A model generated the notes under the pieces. That model was given only the letters and a program-made list of their open reading frames with translations, was not told the origin of the DNA and made no database searches. 64,000 nucleotides of DNA from positions 1 through 64,000 of the forward strand of contig DKDJ01000001.1 in NCBI GenBank assembly GCA_002451795.1. Direction: 5' to 3'. Origin of the DNA: Bacteroidales bacterium UBA6851 (GTDB lineage: Bacteria > Bacteroidota > Bacteroidia > Bacteroidales > UBA932). A program made the position numbers and the translations under genes. Each line of letters begins with the position of its first letter. The stretch's first letter is position 1. Shown one piece after another: positions 1 to 8,406 of the stretch.

Positions 1-73
1 TCAAAGTTACTGATTACAAATGACTTTCGTCAATCCTGACAGAGAATAGCCATGAACCGAATATGCCAACCCG

Positions 74-907
74 CTATTTGCAGAGTGCTTCCGCAAGAGC
101 ATCGACACCATCCTCTCCTGCGAGTCCCGGATATGCTGCTCTGAGCTGTGCGGAGAAAGTCTTCGCATCCGGTTTGTTCTCAAGAAGTTCCTGAATCTTG
201 CGGAGATAACCGATCCTGAACTCAAGCGCGGCCTTGTCTGCAACTCCTCCGTGAGATCCGAGCCAAACTTTAGCTCCGGACTCAGATGCGGCAACGAGCC
301 CGTCAATAGCCTGAACCACAGCCTCCGGAGATGAAATCTGGAGCGTGTTCATATGAGCCTTTGCAGGTGCCCAGTGCATAAGACAGGCGGTTCCGTCGAT
401 GAGAATCATAGATCCCGGAAAGTCATTGGCCGGACCCTTGTCGAAACGGAAATCAACTCCGGCAAATTTCACGGTCTGCCCGAATGGAACCTCGCTGACA
501 TTTCCTTCCGCAAGTTCCACCATAGAATCGCCGAATGACTGCTTGAATCCAGACATCATCGCCGCATAGACACCTTCATTAGTGAACTTGTGCATCCCCT
601 GCGGCATCACGATTGCCTGACTTTCCTGTCCGCCGAGATGATAGTCAATGATTGCCGAGGCAACCGGCTTTCCTAACTTCTTGATGTAGGAGTCAAACTC
701 CGCGAGCGCGCTCTTAAAAAGCGGGGATTCGAGGACGACGAGGGCATCCTTACCCTCCACGATGTAGCTGGCATCAGCCATCACGTCATTCGAGTAATAG
801 ACGTGCAGTGTCGAGTTACTTAGCTCGACAGTCTCAAATTTACCTTGTGCGTTTACCATAACATTCGCTGCTAATATGGCGACAGCTGCCAATAAAATCT
901 TTTTCAT
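74..907 (-). CDS. Secreted metallo-beta-lactamase-fold-like protein, degenerate
   Basis: 277 aa with a clear signal peptide (MKKILLAAVAIL...NAQG), so it acts in the periplasm or outside. The start at 907 is chosen because the open frame extends 37 codons upstream into sequence that does not look like protein. The body resembles an MBL-fold hydrolase: strand-rich N-terminus with a VVLESP segment, an HLGG remnant where the HxHxDH motif should sit, and a late GSHGG like the third metal site. The first histidines and the aspartate of HxHxDH are missing, so zinc catalysis is doubtful. It stands alone next to mobile-element debris. Fold assignment is inference; function unknown. Confidence 0.6.
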   Translation of the reverse strand: MKKILLAAVAILAANVMVNAQGKFETVELSNSTLHVYYSNDVMADASYIVEGKDALVVLESPLFKSALAEFDSYIKKLGKPVASAIIDYHLGGQESQAIVMPQGMHKFTNEGVYAAMMSGFKQSFGDSMVELAEGNVSEVPFGQTVKFAGVDFRFDKGPANDFPGSMILIDGTACLMHWAPAKAHMNTLQISSPEAVVQAIDGLVAASESGAKVWLGSHGGVADKAALEFRIGYLRKIQELLENKPDAKTFSAQLRAAYPGLAGEDGVDALAEALCK

Positions 908-1019
908 AATATTTTGATTTTCAAATTTACTTTCCTTTATATATGTGCTAACTTTATTACACCACAAAGATCTGAAAACATTATGAAACACACAAGAAGG
1001 CACGCAAACGAAAGTCACA

Positions 1020-1215
1020 TACCCAGAGGTTAGTATCGTTGAGTATCAAGGCGTTGCCGGAGACAAAATCCACATAACCACGCAGAAAAACAATGACCAT
1101 CTTCCGATTGACCTCAACAGAAATACCCAGGCAATACTCGACAAATACAAAGATGCGATATTCCCTACAGAGCGTGCTCTTCCAGCCATCTCTAAGCAGA
1201 AGATGAACAATCTGA
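1020..1215 (+). pseudogene. Tyrosine integrase fragment
   Basis: An open stretch without a good start encodes YQGVAGDKIHITTQK followed by ILDKYKD and ALPAISKQKMN. The last part is the signature found just before the catalytic HxxR region of Bacteroidetes site-specific integrases (usual form ALPxISNQKMNxxL). Both the N-terminal DNA-binding part and the catalytic C-terminus with HxxR and Tyr are absent. It is a remnant, probably the scar of an integrated element. The sequence after it, to about 1340, has one short open run (FGPGWAASL...) that I cannot assign. Confidence 0.6.
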
Positions 1216-1427
1216 GTTTTCAATTTAATATACCTATAATTCCTGATTCTCGGTTTTGGCCCTGGCTGGGCGGCCTCTCTTTCTGGTCAAGCTCTTGGCT
1301 TTAGAGACATAGACTGGAGCGCAGTTTTCGGCTTATAAAAATCCTCCGTCCTTTCATTACCAGAAGAATTTGGCCATATTTGCTATGTGAAATTTTAGTC
1401 ATAAATGTCGAAAATTTTAGATAGAGT

Positions 1428-1727
1428 ATGTATATAGCAAGAAATCAATATCTTGAAAGGCTGAAATCAGCTAGAACTAACGGCCTTATGACCGAAGTGG
1501 ACTTTGTTGCAGACAGCGGTAACAACCGATATTATATCCAGTCGGCTCTTGATATGCCGACCAGAGAGAAAGTCGAACAAGAGACACGATCCCTGCGTGA
1601 AATTGGTGATTCTTTCAAGAAAATTGTCATCGTGAAGAGCCAGAATAAGCCAAGACGGGATGATTCAGGCATACTCACCATTGGCCTCTTCGATTTCTTA
1701 TTGCATCCAGAAAGTCTTGACTTGTAG
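1428..1727 (+). pseudogene. C-terminal remnant of an AAA/DUF4143 ATPase
   Basis: 99 codons that read as the last part of the Bacteroidetes AAA_14/DUF4143 ATPase family: TEVDFVAD, YYIQSALDMP, then FKKIVIV and the terminal GLFDFLLHPESLDL. Full members are about 400 aa with an N-terminal Walker A/B ATPase domain. Here only the nuclease-like C-terminal end is left, preceded by AT-rich sequence, so an internal deletion has removed the ATPase part. These genes are common cargo in Bacteroidetes genomes. Not expected to be functional. Confidence 0.7.
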
Positions 1728-1745
1728 TACAGCAAGATGCTGGAC

Positions 1746-1926
1746 GATTGCGGTCATCTTTCTTTACCATATGAAGAAGAGTTCATAGTTGCCGCTTATT
1801 GTAAGCCTTGGTTCCGCTTATAGTCTCTTCAATCCATCCGTCAATTGTAATAGAGTTCCTCTTACAAAAGTTATTAATTTCAAATCTTTGATTTTCTACA
1901 GTCTGTTTATCACTGCTGACGACGAT
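1746..1926 (-). pseudogene. Serine recombinase fragment (decayed)
   Basis: On the reverse strand the translation reads IVVSSDKQTVENQRFEINNF, then ITIDGWIEETISGTKAYNKRQL, a stop, and LLHMVKKDD. This matches the N-terminal catalytic domain of Bacteroidetes serine recombinases/DNA invertases (usual form VSSDKQTVENQRFEI...IDGWIEE.ISGTK). The conserved SS dipeptide at the start would hold the catalytic serine. An in-frame stop replaces the Gly after KRQL, there is no usable start codon (in-frame TGA just upstream), and the rest of the protein is missing. Clearly a pseudogene. Confidence 0.65.
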
Positions 1927-2025
1927 TCTTAATCATCTTGTATTCAACTCTTTATATATTATTTTTACATTTTACGCAGCGGATTGCGAATATTTACGCA
2001 GTGCGAATACAGATAATTTATCAGT

Positions 2026-2130
2026 ATGACACAACGAGAGTTGTGCGAATCGTTAGGCGGCAAAGTATCTCCAACTGATATCGCCAAGTACGAAATGGGG
2101 TTAATGATGCCATTGACAATGGTATGCTAA
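2026..2130 (+). pseudogene. XRE-type repressor HTH fragment
   Basis: ATG at 2026 opens 34 codons: MTQRELCESLGGKVSPTDIA then KYEMGLMMP. This is the helix-turn-helix half of an XRE/Cro-C1 repressor of the ISKYEKGxMMPS type, usually linked to a metalloprotease (ImmA-like) domain. The frame ends at a TAA within eleven residues of the motif, so only the HTH is left. It belongs with the mobile-element debris before it. Confidence 0.45.
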
Positions 2131-2180
2131 TGGACACGGGCTCCGGGACAGCCGTCATCATCGGCTCACGGATACTAAAA

Positions 2181-2214
2181 CACCCCGGAAGTCAGAATAA
2201 TAACTTTCGGGGTG
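2181..2214 (-). terminator. Rho-independent terminator
   Basis: Inverted repeat CACCCCGGAAGT / ACTTTCGGGGTG with a 10-nt loop and one mismatch, followed on the reverse strand by TTTTAG. It lies 29 bp downstream of the stop of the reverse-strand lipoprotein gene and would end that operon. Confidence 0.7.
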
Positions 2215-2242
2215 GTAACTTCGATTTGAATGCAAGAGGCTG

Positions 2243-4735
2243 TTATTCCTTTACTACTGTCCAAACATCCGAATCAGGATCTTTAACGGATTTGTAGCCC
2301 TTAGGTACCCAGTTAGCTGGTTGACCGTCAATAGTATCACCAGTACTTGCTGCCGGATTGAAGCCAATGAAGGTTCCGCCCTTGATGGTAATCTTACATC
2401 TTGAGATTTCTGAATCAAGGCAGTTAATAAGGAACTTGGCACTTCCTTCTTGTGCCGGGCTGAACACTCCACCATTGATTTCGAGTTCAGGCGCATCATA
2501 CTCATCCATCGGCATAAGGTAGATGGCCGGGCTGTTGTTACCGCTCTTATCGGTTCCAGAGATGAATGTGCCATTGTTAATCACCAGTTTTCCGTCCCAG
2601 ACCGTAATAGCTGAGGCAAACTTGTCTGAACTTCCGCCGGTAATCTGGACATCGCTCTCATTCGCGCAGTCTATGGTGAGCGTCTGTCCGTTGACAAGGA
2701 CGGCAGCATCGCTTTGGGAAGCACCATATATCACGCCTTTTCCATTAATGGTGTTACTTCCGCCATTTTGACAGAAGTGCAGAATAGGAGATTTGCAATC
2801 ACCTTGAATGTTGGCACCTTCTGATAAGGTAAGTGTGAAATCTTTCTGAATCTTCAGCTGACTCCTAAGTGAGACAGGATAATCAATAGTGACGGTACCG
2901 CCCTTCTCGACAGCGGAAACTGCTTCAGTGAATTTAGTCTCGTTGGAGATCACCTTGTAGGCGAGAAGAGATTCCCCAGTCTCGACGTAAGAATAGCTGT
3001 TGTCTGCCACATACGGTTTTCCTGCATCGTCAGAATACTTTCCTCCCTTAATATCTATATCGGCATTCTCAATGTCAGGATAGCCGCACTTAGAGTCAAG
3101 GTAGAACGTCCTGCAAGGCACTTCCGTTTTAGCGTCGGCGACTTTACCTTTGCGATCACCTCCTGTGACGGCTATTTCTGCATCGTCAACAGTGATCTTA
3201 CCGCCACGGCAGAGGATACCGACACCGTTTTCGATATTGAATTTGGCTGCGCGTATTGTGATTTCGTCTTTCCAAGGGGAATAAAGGCCACATGCCACAT
3301 TATCTGCTTCTTGTGTAAAGCCGTGAAATTCAGGGATATTACCCTTACTATCGGCCTGGATAGTTATCGTATTGCCCTTTTCTCTGGCTTCTTGTGTACC
3401 TGCGTACTTCGGGCTGCCGTTGCCGGCAATCACCGCATTGTTCGTTGCTGTGAATGATCCACCGAATATGACAATCTGGCATCCAGTAGCAGTGCTAGTG
3501 CAAACTGCGCCCTGGACGGAATTCACGGTGCAATCGACAAGATATACTCTTGCTCCCTGTGCCAGAGGATCAAATTTGACGCCGACAAATTTCTTTGACT
3601 CGATAGTACCGTTCTTGAGTCGAACATCCCCTTTATTGACGAGGATGGCGCATTCGCCTTCGTTTTCTGCTGTGATACTATGTCCGTTAAGATCCAGGAT
3701 GATTTCTTTCCCAATACTCATTGGATTGGCGATTGTGAAAGAACCTGTAACATCGCCTGCCAGTGTGATGGTTGACTGTTTCCCTGAATTCTCCGCTGCA
3801 GCAATCGCATCTTCGAGACTACTGAACTCTCTGCCATCCATAGTAGCGACGGTAGCGACTGGAGTGGCTTCGCTAGTCCTAATAACCAAAGTTGAGTTCT
3901 TTTCCAGGTTGCCGTTTGAGGAGGCCTTCTTCATAAGCTGGACGGAGGTGCCGTCTGCCTTGGTGGCTATAATCGTAAGTTCCTTGCCTGTCAGATCAAC
4001 AGGGGCCGTGGTAAAGAACACCCTCATGAATTCGCCTTTGGCGAAATCGATGCCTTTACCGTTGGTAGAACCAAGGTCCAGCGTCAGTGTCTTTGAAAAC
4101 TTCTTGCCGTATTTGCCATATTCAGATGTGGTGGCATCGAGTTTAGCGCTGGTCATAAAGACCTCGTCTTCTGTTGATAAGGTGATGGATGTTACTCCTT
4201 TCATATCTTCTGTTAGGAGATGCTCCACCACTATCCACGCCACTTGATTTTGGAGTTTGAACTCGAGGCTATTGGACCCCTCTGCCTTGGTGGCCGCCGC
4301 GCAGGCGTAGTCGTAGTTCTTGAGATGCTTGGTAGTGTTGTTTGCTGTCTGTCTCTGGCCCTCGAATGTCAGCGGAATGGATGTAATGTCAGTGGTGATG
4401 TTGAAGTTGTAAGCCGGAATGAATGCATAGTAGCTTACCCCATCCATAAGTTGGAAACCCTTGCTTTCTAGTTTGGATGACTGTTCTCCGGAAGTCAGGG
4501 TGCGAAGGAGCGCCACATCTTTGTCCCCGGAGACTACCACATTTTCGTTCTTGTCCCAGGTGAAATTCAGGGCATCGCTTTCCCAGTTAAGTGACTTGGT
4601 CTGGAGAGGTAGTGACGGCTGTTCGATGGTGGCGAAAATACCCTCGCCCTTAGGCTCTGCGGTCGGCTCAAGGGTGGACGTGCACCCTGCCAATGTAGCA
4701 ATTGCGCCGGTGATTGCTAAAAAATGTCTTTTCAT
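2243..4735 (-). CDS. Surface lipoprotein, fimbrillin-like N-terminus with beta-helix C-terminus
   Basis: 830 aa lipoprotein: signal peptide with lipobox LAGC, Cys18 lipidated. Residues about 30-290 resemble Bacteroidales fimbrillin-family (FimA/Mfa-like) domains: TKSL near the N-terminus, WDKNENVVVSG, YYAFIPAYNF. From about residue 300 to the end there are repeated short strands with NG/GG turns (LDLNGHSI, LKNGTIES, INNGTF, INGGVFSP, IKGGTFIG), the look of a right-handed parallel beta-helix. It is the second gene of a pair with a 45-aa protein 14 bp upstream. Likely a surface-exposed adhesin or matrix protein; the ligand cannot be told from sequence. No catalytic motif seen. Confidence 0.7.
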   Translation of the reverse strand: MKRHFLAITGAIATLAGCTSTLEPTAEPKGEGIFATIEQPSLPLQTKSLNWESDALNFTWDKNENVVVSGDKDVALLRTLTSGEQSSKLESKGFQLMDGVSYYAFIPAYNFNITTDITSIPLTFEGQRQTANNTTKHLKNYDYACAAATKAEGSNSLEFKLQNQVAWIVVEHLLTEDMKGVTSITLSTEDEVFMTSAKLDATTSEYGKYGKKFSKTLTLDLGSTNGKGIDFAKGEFMRVFFTTAPVDLTGKELTIIATKADGTSVQLMKKASSNGNLEKNSTLVIRTSEATPVATVATMDGREFSSLEDAIAAAENSGKQSTITLAGDVTGSFTIANPMSIGKEIILDLNGHSITAENEGECAILVNKGDVRLKNGTIESKKFVGVKFDPLAQGARVYLVDCTVNSVQGAVCTSTATGCQIVIFGGSFTATNNAVIAGNGSPKYAGTQEAREKGNTITIQADSKGNIPEFHGFTQEADNVACGLYSPWKDEITIRAAKFNIENGVGILCRGGKITVDDAEIAVTGGDRKGKVADAKTEVPCRTFYLDSKCGYPDIENADIDIKGGKYSDDAGKPYVADNSYSYVETGESLLAYKVISNETKFTEAVSAVEKGGTVTIDYPVSLRSQLKIQKDFTLTLSEGANIQGDCKSPILHFCQNGGSNTINGKGVIYGASQSDAAVLVNGQTLTIDCANESDVQITGGSSDKFASAITVWDGKLVINNGTFISGTDKSGNNSPAIYLMPMDEYDAPELEINGGVFSPAQEGSAKFLINCLDSEISRCKITIKGGTFIGFNPAASTGDTIDGQPANWVPKGYKSVKDPDSDVWTVVKE

Positions 4736-4749
4736 GTTGCTACTGTTGT

Positions 4750-4887
4750 TTAGAAGTAAATAGGATCGTACGGATCTTGTCCTGTTGTCTCCCCACTCGT
4801 GCAGATGACTCCTGCTGGGTTGATGTCAATCAGCTCGACTTCCGGTTTTACATAGAGCTGAGTCTGTTTTTCGTTGTTTGCCTTCAT
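4750..4887 (-). CDS. Small Bacteroidales protein ending region ICTSG
   Basis: 45 aa, starting MKANNEKQTQLYVKPEVELI, then ICTSG and a short acidic tail ending DPIYF. The pattern Y-x-x-P-x-(about 10)-I-C/A-x-S-G is found in many 40-60 aa Bacteroidales proteins lying just upstream of genes for surface lipoproteins. The start at 4887 is preferred because the upstream part of the open frame (41 codons, Arg-rich) does not resemble the family. It is 14 bp upstream of the fimbrillin-like gene and surely co-transcribed. No signal peptide or lipobox. Function of the family is not known to me. Confidence 0.6.
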   Translation of the reverse strand: MKANNEKQTQLYVKPEVELIDINPAGVICTSGETTGQDPYDPIYF

Positions 4888-5043
4888 AAAGATGATGGAC
4901 TTGCGCCGTCTGTCCCGGACCGGCTGTAAATAGTATTTTGATAGGCAGATAATACGATGCCGGGACAAGGTCAACCGCTCACACAGACTCGCAGGCCGTT
5001 TTGTCGGCATGTGGTCGTAAACGATTGATACATTGTGTTATAT

Positions 5044-5082
5044 GCCTGCTTTTCGGCTTATTCTTAAAGCTAAAAAGCAGGC
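5044..5082. repeat. Inverted repeat, possible terminator or leader hairpin
   Basis: GCCTGCTTTT pairs perfectly with AAAAGCAGGC across a 19-nt loop. Because it lies 219 bp beyond the stop at 5301 and 157 bp before the start at 4887 on the same strand, it could be either a distal terminator or part of a 5' leader. There is no clean T-run after it. Confidence 0.45.
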
Positions 5083-5086
5083 GCTA

Positions 5087-5106
5087 ATATATATATATAT
5101 ATATAT
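5087..5106. repeat. AT dinucleotide repeat, ten units
   Basis: Uninterrupted (AT)10 directly after the inverted repeat. A simple repeat of this length can vary by slippage. It sits about 200 bp upstream of the small-protein gene, so any effect on expression is speculative. Confidence 0.7.
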
Positions 5107-5300
5107 AATTCCAAATTTTTGTGGGCTCAATTCTGAAAAAATCTTATCCCTACATACAAATCAATAATACAATACGGACACACTGATGAGAATGGATTTC
5201 AGAGGATATGGATTTCTCTATCTTGCAGAGCACAACAGCGGTCTGCGAACAGAGCAGATTGCCGATACAACCAACCGAAGGAGACTTGTTTACAATCTCA

Positions 5301-6638
5301 TCAGAACTTGAAAGACAGTCCTGCTGAGACATATCCAGTGTCATGCCCACCTTCCACCCAAATACCTGCCGTGTTGCAGAAATACCAGCGAAGACCAGCC
5401 GTAGCGATGAAGGTCATCTTCGTATCCATCTTATTGAACGTAGAACTAGCTTCCTCGCCGCTGTCATGCTCGGTAGTATGCTCACCTATTAAACCGGCAT
5501 CGATCATACCGCGGGCATAGAATTCAAGACGCCGACAAAGCGTAAGATGATAACTTAGACCAGCAGCAAGATCAAGCCTATTGCAATACGTGTCCAATTG
5601 TTTGTCCCCATAGCCGTTGTCCAGCATCCAGTTATAACTATAACGCGAATACTCCCCTCCTATCGTCCACCCTATACTCCCGAAACGTCCGAAATCCAAG
5701 AAACAGATGTCTGAATATATCATCACCGGAGGAACGGTCATCTTGAACGAGTCCATTGCGGCATCATCAGTGGCGTGTTTCATCACCCTTGACCAATCTG
5801 CAATCACAGGAGATACTCCAATCTGCAAGGTTCTAGTATATCTCGGAAATACAATTTCCGACTTCGTCCGCTTCCAATCAACATTTTTACTGGCATCTGA
5901 TGCAGCGATTCCACTTTGGACGCCTATCTGCTCCGACTTCAACTTATTGTCAATACGCCGTGCAGTATTTCCATAAGTTTCCTCCCACGCATGGATGACA
6001 TCCATGAACGTACTGAAGTCTCCAGACTTTATCCTCGCCGCGAATTCCGGGTAGTCATATATTTCCCCGAAGTACATATTCAGCATTGACGCGGACATGG
6101 GCGGTTCAGACCTGTCAAAAATACTATCGCGGGTATCCGTGCCGACCATTATGGCCATATCTCCGGCAATACTCAGATACCATGAGCGAATCGGACTCAC
6201 TACGGTAATGTTCCTGCCTGTCCTTTCAGACTCCACGGTAAAGAGAGAGTATAAATCAATGCCTTTACCGCTGTATTCCTCTCTGACCCACTCCACCTTG
6301 GCGGCACCCCCAAGAACTCCATACATCTTGACAAGTCTCTTCACGTACTTATCCGAGCCATCAAGGAGCAGAGAGTCGACGTCCTCATTGATATATCTTA
6401 TCCTTTCACCTTTTGGCGTCAGGCTGAACTCAACTTCTTTAGGCCTGTTAACGAGCGCGGAGCGGAGGTATCCGTCAAGAACTTTATGATCTCCTTTGTT
6501 CAGCCATATCCTGACCTTGACTTCATCGTCCCCCTGCTTCCCGTCTTTATCACCAGGAATCGGAGCAGCACTAGCAGATATACCGGCAACAAACAACATC
6601 GCCGCAGAAATGCAGCCGAAAACAATCCTTGACTTCAT
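5301..6638 (-). CDS. Outer-membrane beta-barrel protein
   Basis: 445 aa with an N-terminal signal peptide (MKSRIVFGCISAAMLFVAG, cleavage near ASA-AP). The second half alternates hydrophobic and polar residues with aromatic girdles (FGSIGWTIGGEYSRYSYNW, LDLAAGLSYHL, GLRWYFC) and ends VSAGLSFKF, a C-terminal Phe typical of outer-membrane barrels. The first 230 residues form a soluble domain I do not recognise. It follows a lipoprotein gene by 22 bp on the same strand and probably shares its promoter. Substrate unknown. Confidence 0.6.
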   Translation of the reverse strand: MKSRIVFGCISAAMLFVAGISASAAPIPGDKDGKQGDDEVKVRIWLNKGDHKVLDGYLRSALVNRPKEVEFSLTPKGERIRYINEDVDSLLLDGSDKYVKRLVKMYGVLGGAAKVEWVREEYSGKGIDLYSLFTVESERTGRNITVVSPIRSWYLSIAGDMAIMVGTDTRDSIFDRSEPPMSASMLNMYFGEIYDYPEFAARIKSGDFSTFMDVIHAWEETYGNTARRIDNKLKSEQIGVQSGIAASDASKNVDWKRTKSEIVFPRYTRTLQIGVSPVIADWSRVMKHATDDAAMDSFKMTVPPVMIYSDICFLDFGRFGSIGWTIGGEYSRYSYNWMLDNGYGDKQLDTYCNRLDLAAGLSYHLTLCRRLEFYARGMIDAGLIGEHTTEHDSGEEASSTFNKMDTKMTFIATAGLRWYFCNTAGIWVEGGHDTGYVSAGLSFKF

Positions 6639-6660
6639 TATTGGGAAAATACGTTAAAGA

Positions 6661-7053
6661 TTACTTCGTATCTACAGAAAAGCTGAGAGCAAAATTCTTT
6701 GCCGAATATCCCCCTGTGAAAGTATATACCTTATCACCTACAGTCTTACGATAAATCTGAGAGCCCTCGCTCTTGGTAAATCCAGCAGGAGCGAACTTAG
6801 CATAATAAGTTGTAGACACAGACTCGGCGCAGTCGTAGTCGAAGAAAGTCACAGTCTCCATACCGGCAATCTCCCTATACTGGCAGTTCTCGACCTCTCC
6901 GTCAAATACAGGGAAACCATCAAGGAAAGCATATTCCTTGACAAGTGTGGTCCAACTAGCCTTGTCATCTGGGACATCATTGACATCCTTCTTGCTACAA
7001 CTACATACAAGCGCAATTACCGCGCAGAAAAGCACAAAAACTCTCTTTTTCAT
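6661..7053 (-). CDS. Small lipoprotein of unknown function
   Basis: 130 aa. Start at 7053 (MKKRVFVLFCAVIAL) gives a lipoprotein signal peptide with Cys17 or Cys19 as the lipidated residue (VCSC). The mature part is about 110 aa, rich in aromatic residues (FDYDCAES, YYAKFAPAGF, YTFTGGYSAKNF), and ends in a beta-like segment. It is the first gene of a pair with the barrel protein at 5301-6638, suggesting a partner role at the outer membrane. The promoter directly upstream has an unusual C/G tract in its spacer (see promoter at 7072). Confidence 0.6.
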   Translation of the reverse strand: MKKRVFVLFCAVIALVCSCSKKDVNDVPDDKASWTTLVKEYAFLDGFPVFDGEVENCQYREIAGMETVTFFDYDCAESVSTTYYAKFAPAGFTKSEGSQIYRKTVGDKVYTFTGGYSAKNFALSFSVDTK

Positions 7054-7071
7054 ATCATCCAATTTTTGGTG

Positions 7072-7102
7072 CAAATATAACTACCCCCCCGCATTCTACA
7101 AA
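7072..7102 (-). promoter_or_regulatory. Bacteroidota promoter with homopolymer spacer
   Basis: Reverse strand: TTTG (7102-7099), exactly 19 bp, TATATTTG (7079-7072). Predicted start of transcription near 7068, 15 nt before the ATG at 7053. The spacer contains seven consecutive G on the transcribed-sense strand (C at 7084-7090), a slippage-prone tract. Confidence 0.75.
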
Positions 7103-7126
7103 ATATTTTTCAAAAAAAACAGCCTA

Positions 7127-8287
7127 TTACATTTCTCTCTGAAAATGTCTGGTTGAAAAAATTTCGAGCAAGAAAAGCACACTGAACGCACAAGCTATCC
7201 AATATATTCCTAAAATGTTGTCCGGAAATAACTTAGCCGCAAGTGGAGTAGTCACCAGAGGGGATATGAACTGACCTCCATAGAGTGCAGCGGAAAGGAG
7301 GGGCATAACTGTCGTGGCCGCATCCTGACCGGCCTTGATTGAGGCTATCGTATTAAGATATGGGACACCGATGCCGTTGGCGATACCGATGAACAAGCAG
7401 CCGGCAAGTAGAGAGGTCAGGCTCTGAGAGAGAGCGAAACAAAGATACCCTAACAGGAAGCAAATCGGGGAAAGATATTTGACTGTCTTGCGAAAACGAG
7501 TCATCATCCAGCCAAACACCACACCCACCAATGCAGCAACAATATCAAGCGCCACCATAATAACGGTCACCGCTATCGGATCTAAAGTAGTTGTCTTGAC
7601 GCAGATAGCCGAAAAATTAGTCGGAAATACAAAAAAGCAAATCATCAAAAGCAGCATTCCGAGAACAGAAGGATAGAACTTTTTGATATTGCATACAAAT
7701 CCGCCAGAGGCTTTAGTCGTTTCCAACCTTTCGTTAGGCAGAAAAAGAAAAACAAGAATAAGAACAAAGAGCCCCATGGAATATACAAGGAAAGCATAAT
7801 TCCATCCCACTTTGGCTAGAACGCCTGCGATAAGTGTGGCTATCACTCCCCCGATCTGGTTCATCGCAGCGCAGAGTCCCATCAGGTGGGATTGCTCTTC
7901 CGGCAAGAAATAATAGGATAACAATCCCGTTGATAATGGCATAATCATTCCGACGGATATGCCAAGCAAAGCCCGCAAGAGGAGTATAACCGAAATGTCT
8001 TCAAAGAAAAATGCCCCAGTACCGGAAAGCACGTAAAGAACAAGTCCAGACATGGCAATGCTCTTTGTTTTCATCACCCTGCACAAAAGCGGAAAGCAAA
8101 GATTAGTGACGATAATGAAGAGTGCCGGAAGACTGACAATGAACTGAACGAACAGATCCGGTTTGTCGACAAAATGTGCCTTTATTGCCCAAAGCGCCGG
8201 AGCCATTGCCGCTCCAGCCATAACCGTAAGAAGACTGATTGAAAGGATTGTAAATGTCAACCGTCTGGAAACATGTCCCGTCTGCAT
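7127..8287 (-). CDS. MFS transporter
   Basis: 386 aa, about 12 hydrophobic helices, major facilitator superfamily. Between helices 2 and 3 lies LLCRVMKTKSIAMSG, corresponding to the MFS motif A loop, and helix 4 has RALLGISVGMIMPLSTGLLSYYF, a common drug/metabolite:H+ antiporter pattern. Starts at MQTGHVSRR, directly downstream of a leader of about 100 nt. Inner-membrane exporter or importer; substrate unknown. It stands as a single-gene unit after DUF4491. Its stop lies 25 bp from the promoter of the next reverse-strand operon. Confidence 0.8.
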   Translation of the reverse strand: MQTGHVSRRLTFTILSISLLTVMAGAAMAPALWAIKAHFVDKPDLFVQFIVSLPALFIIVTNLCFPLLCRVMKTKSIAMSGLVLYVLSGTGAFFFEDISVILLLRALLGISVGMIMPLSTGLLSYYFLPEEQSHLMGLCAAMNQIGGVIATLIAGVLAKVGWNYAFLVYSMGLFVLILVFLFLPNERLETTKASGGFVCNIKKFYPSVLGMLLLMICFFVFPTNFSAICVKTTTLDPIAVTVIMVALDIVAALVGVVFGWMMTRFRKTVKYLSPICFLLGYLCFALSQSLTSLLAGCLFIGIANGIGVPYLNTIASIKAGQDAATTVMPLLSAALYGGQFISPLVTTPLAAKLFPDNILGIYWIACAFSVLFLLEIFSTRHFQREM

Positions 8288-8386
8288 AAAATTTTGTATT
8301 TTAATTGAATAACATCATTGGAGTACGGGCTCTACCAAGCCCGGATTCTTCAGACGCTATTCCCAGACGCTTACAAATCCGCGGTG

Positions 8387-8394
8387 CAAAGATA
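8387..8394 (-). promoter_or_regulatory. Promoter -7 element for the MFS gene
   Basis: TATCTTTG on the reverse strand, followed by C; no clear TTG 19-21 bp upstream. The resulting 5' leader of about 95 nt has a hairpin CGGGCT/AGCCCG (about 8323-8340). Confidence 0.5.
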
Positions 8395-8406
8395 GCAAAA
8401 ACTAAA

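Larger units (their letters stand above)
4888..5300. other. Long non-coding stretch upstream of the small-protein/lipoprotein operon
   Basis: 413 bp without a convincing gene. It holds an inverted repeat, an AT dinucleotide run and presumably the promoter of the reverse-strand operon at 4887, but I see no full TTTG-19-TANNTTTG pair in it. Open frames crossing it (on either strand) are short and composition-driven. Confidence 0.5.

Noticed and set aside
3372..4247. 291-codon open frame on the plus strand opposite the surface lipoprotein
   Set aside because: Exact shadow of the reverse-strand coding frame; amino-acid pattern without family features, no promoter and no signal peptide or fold signature.
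5087..5106. AT-rich run as a replication origin
   Set aside because: No DnaA-box cluster, no dnaA or replication gene nearby; a simple repeat only.
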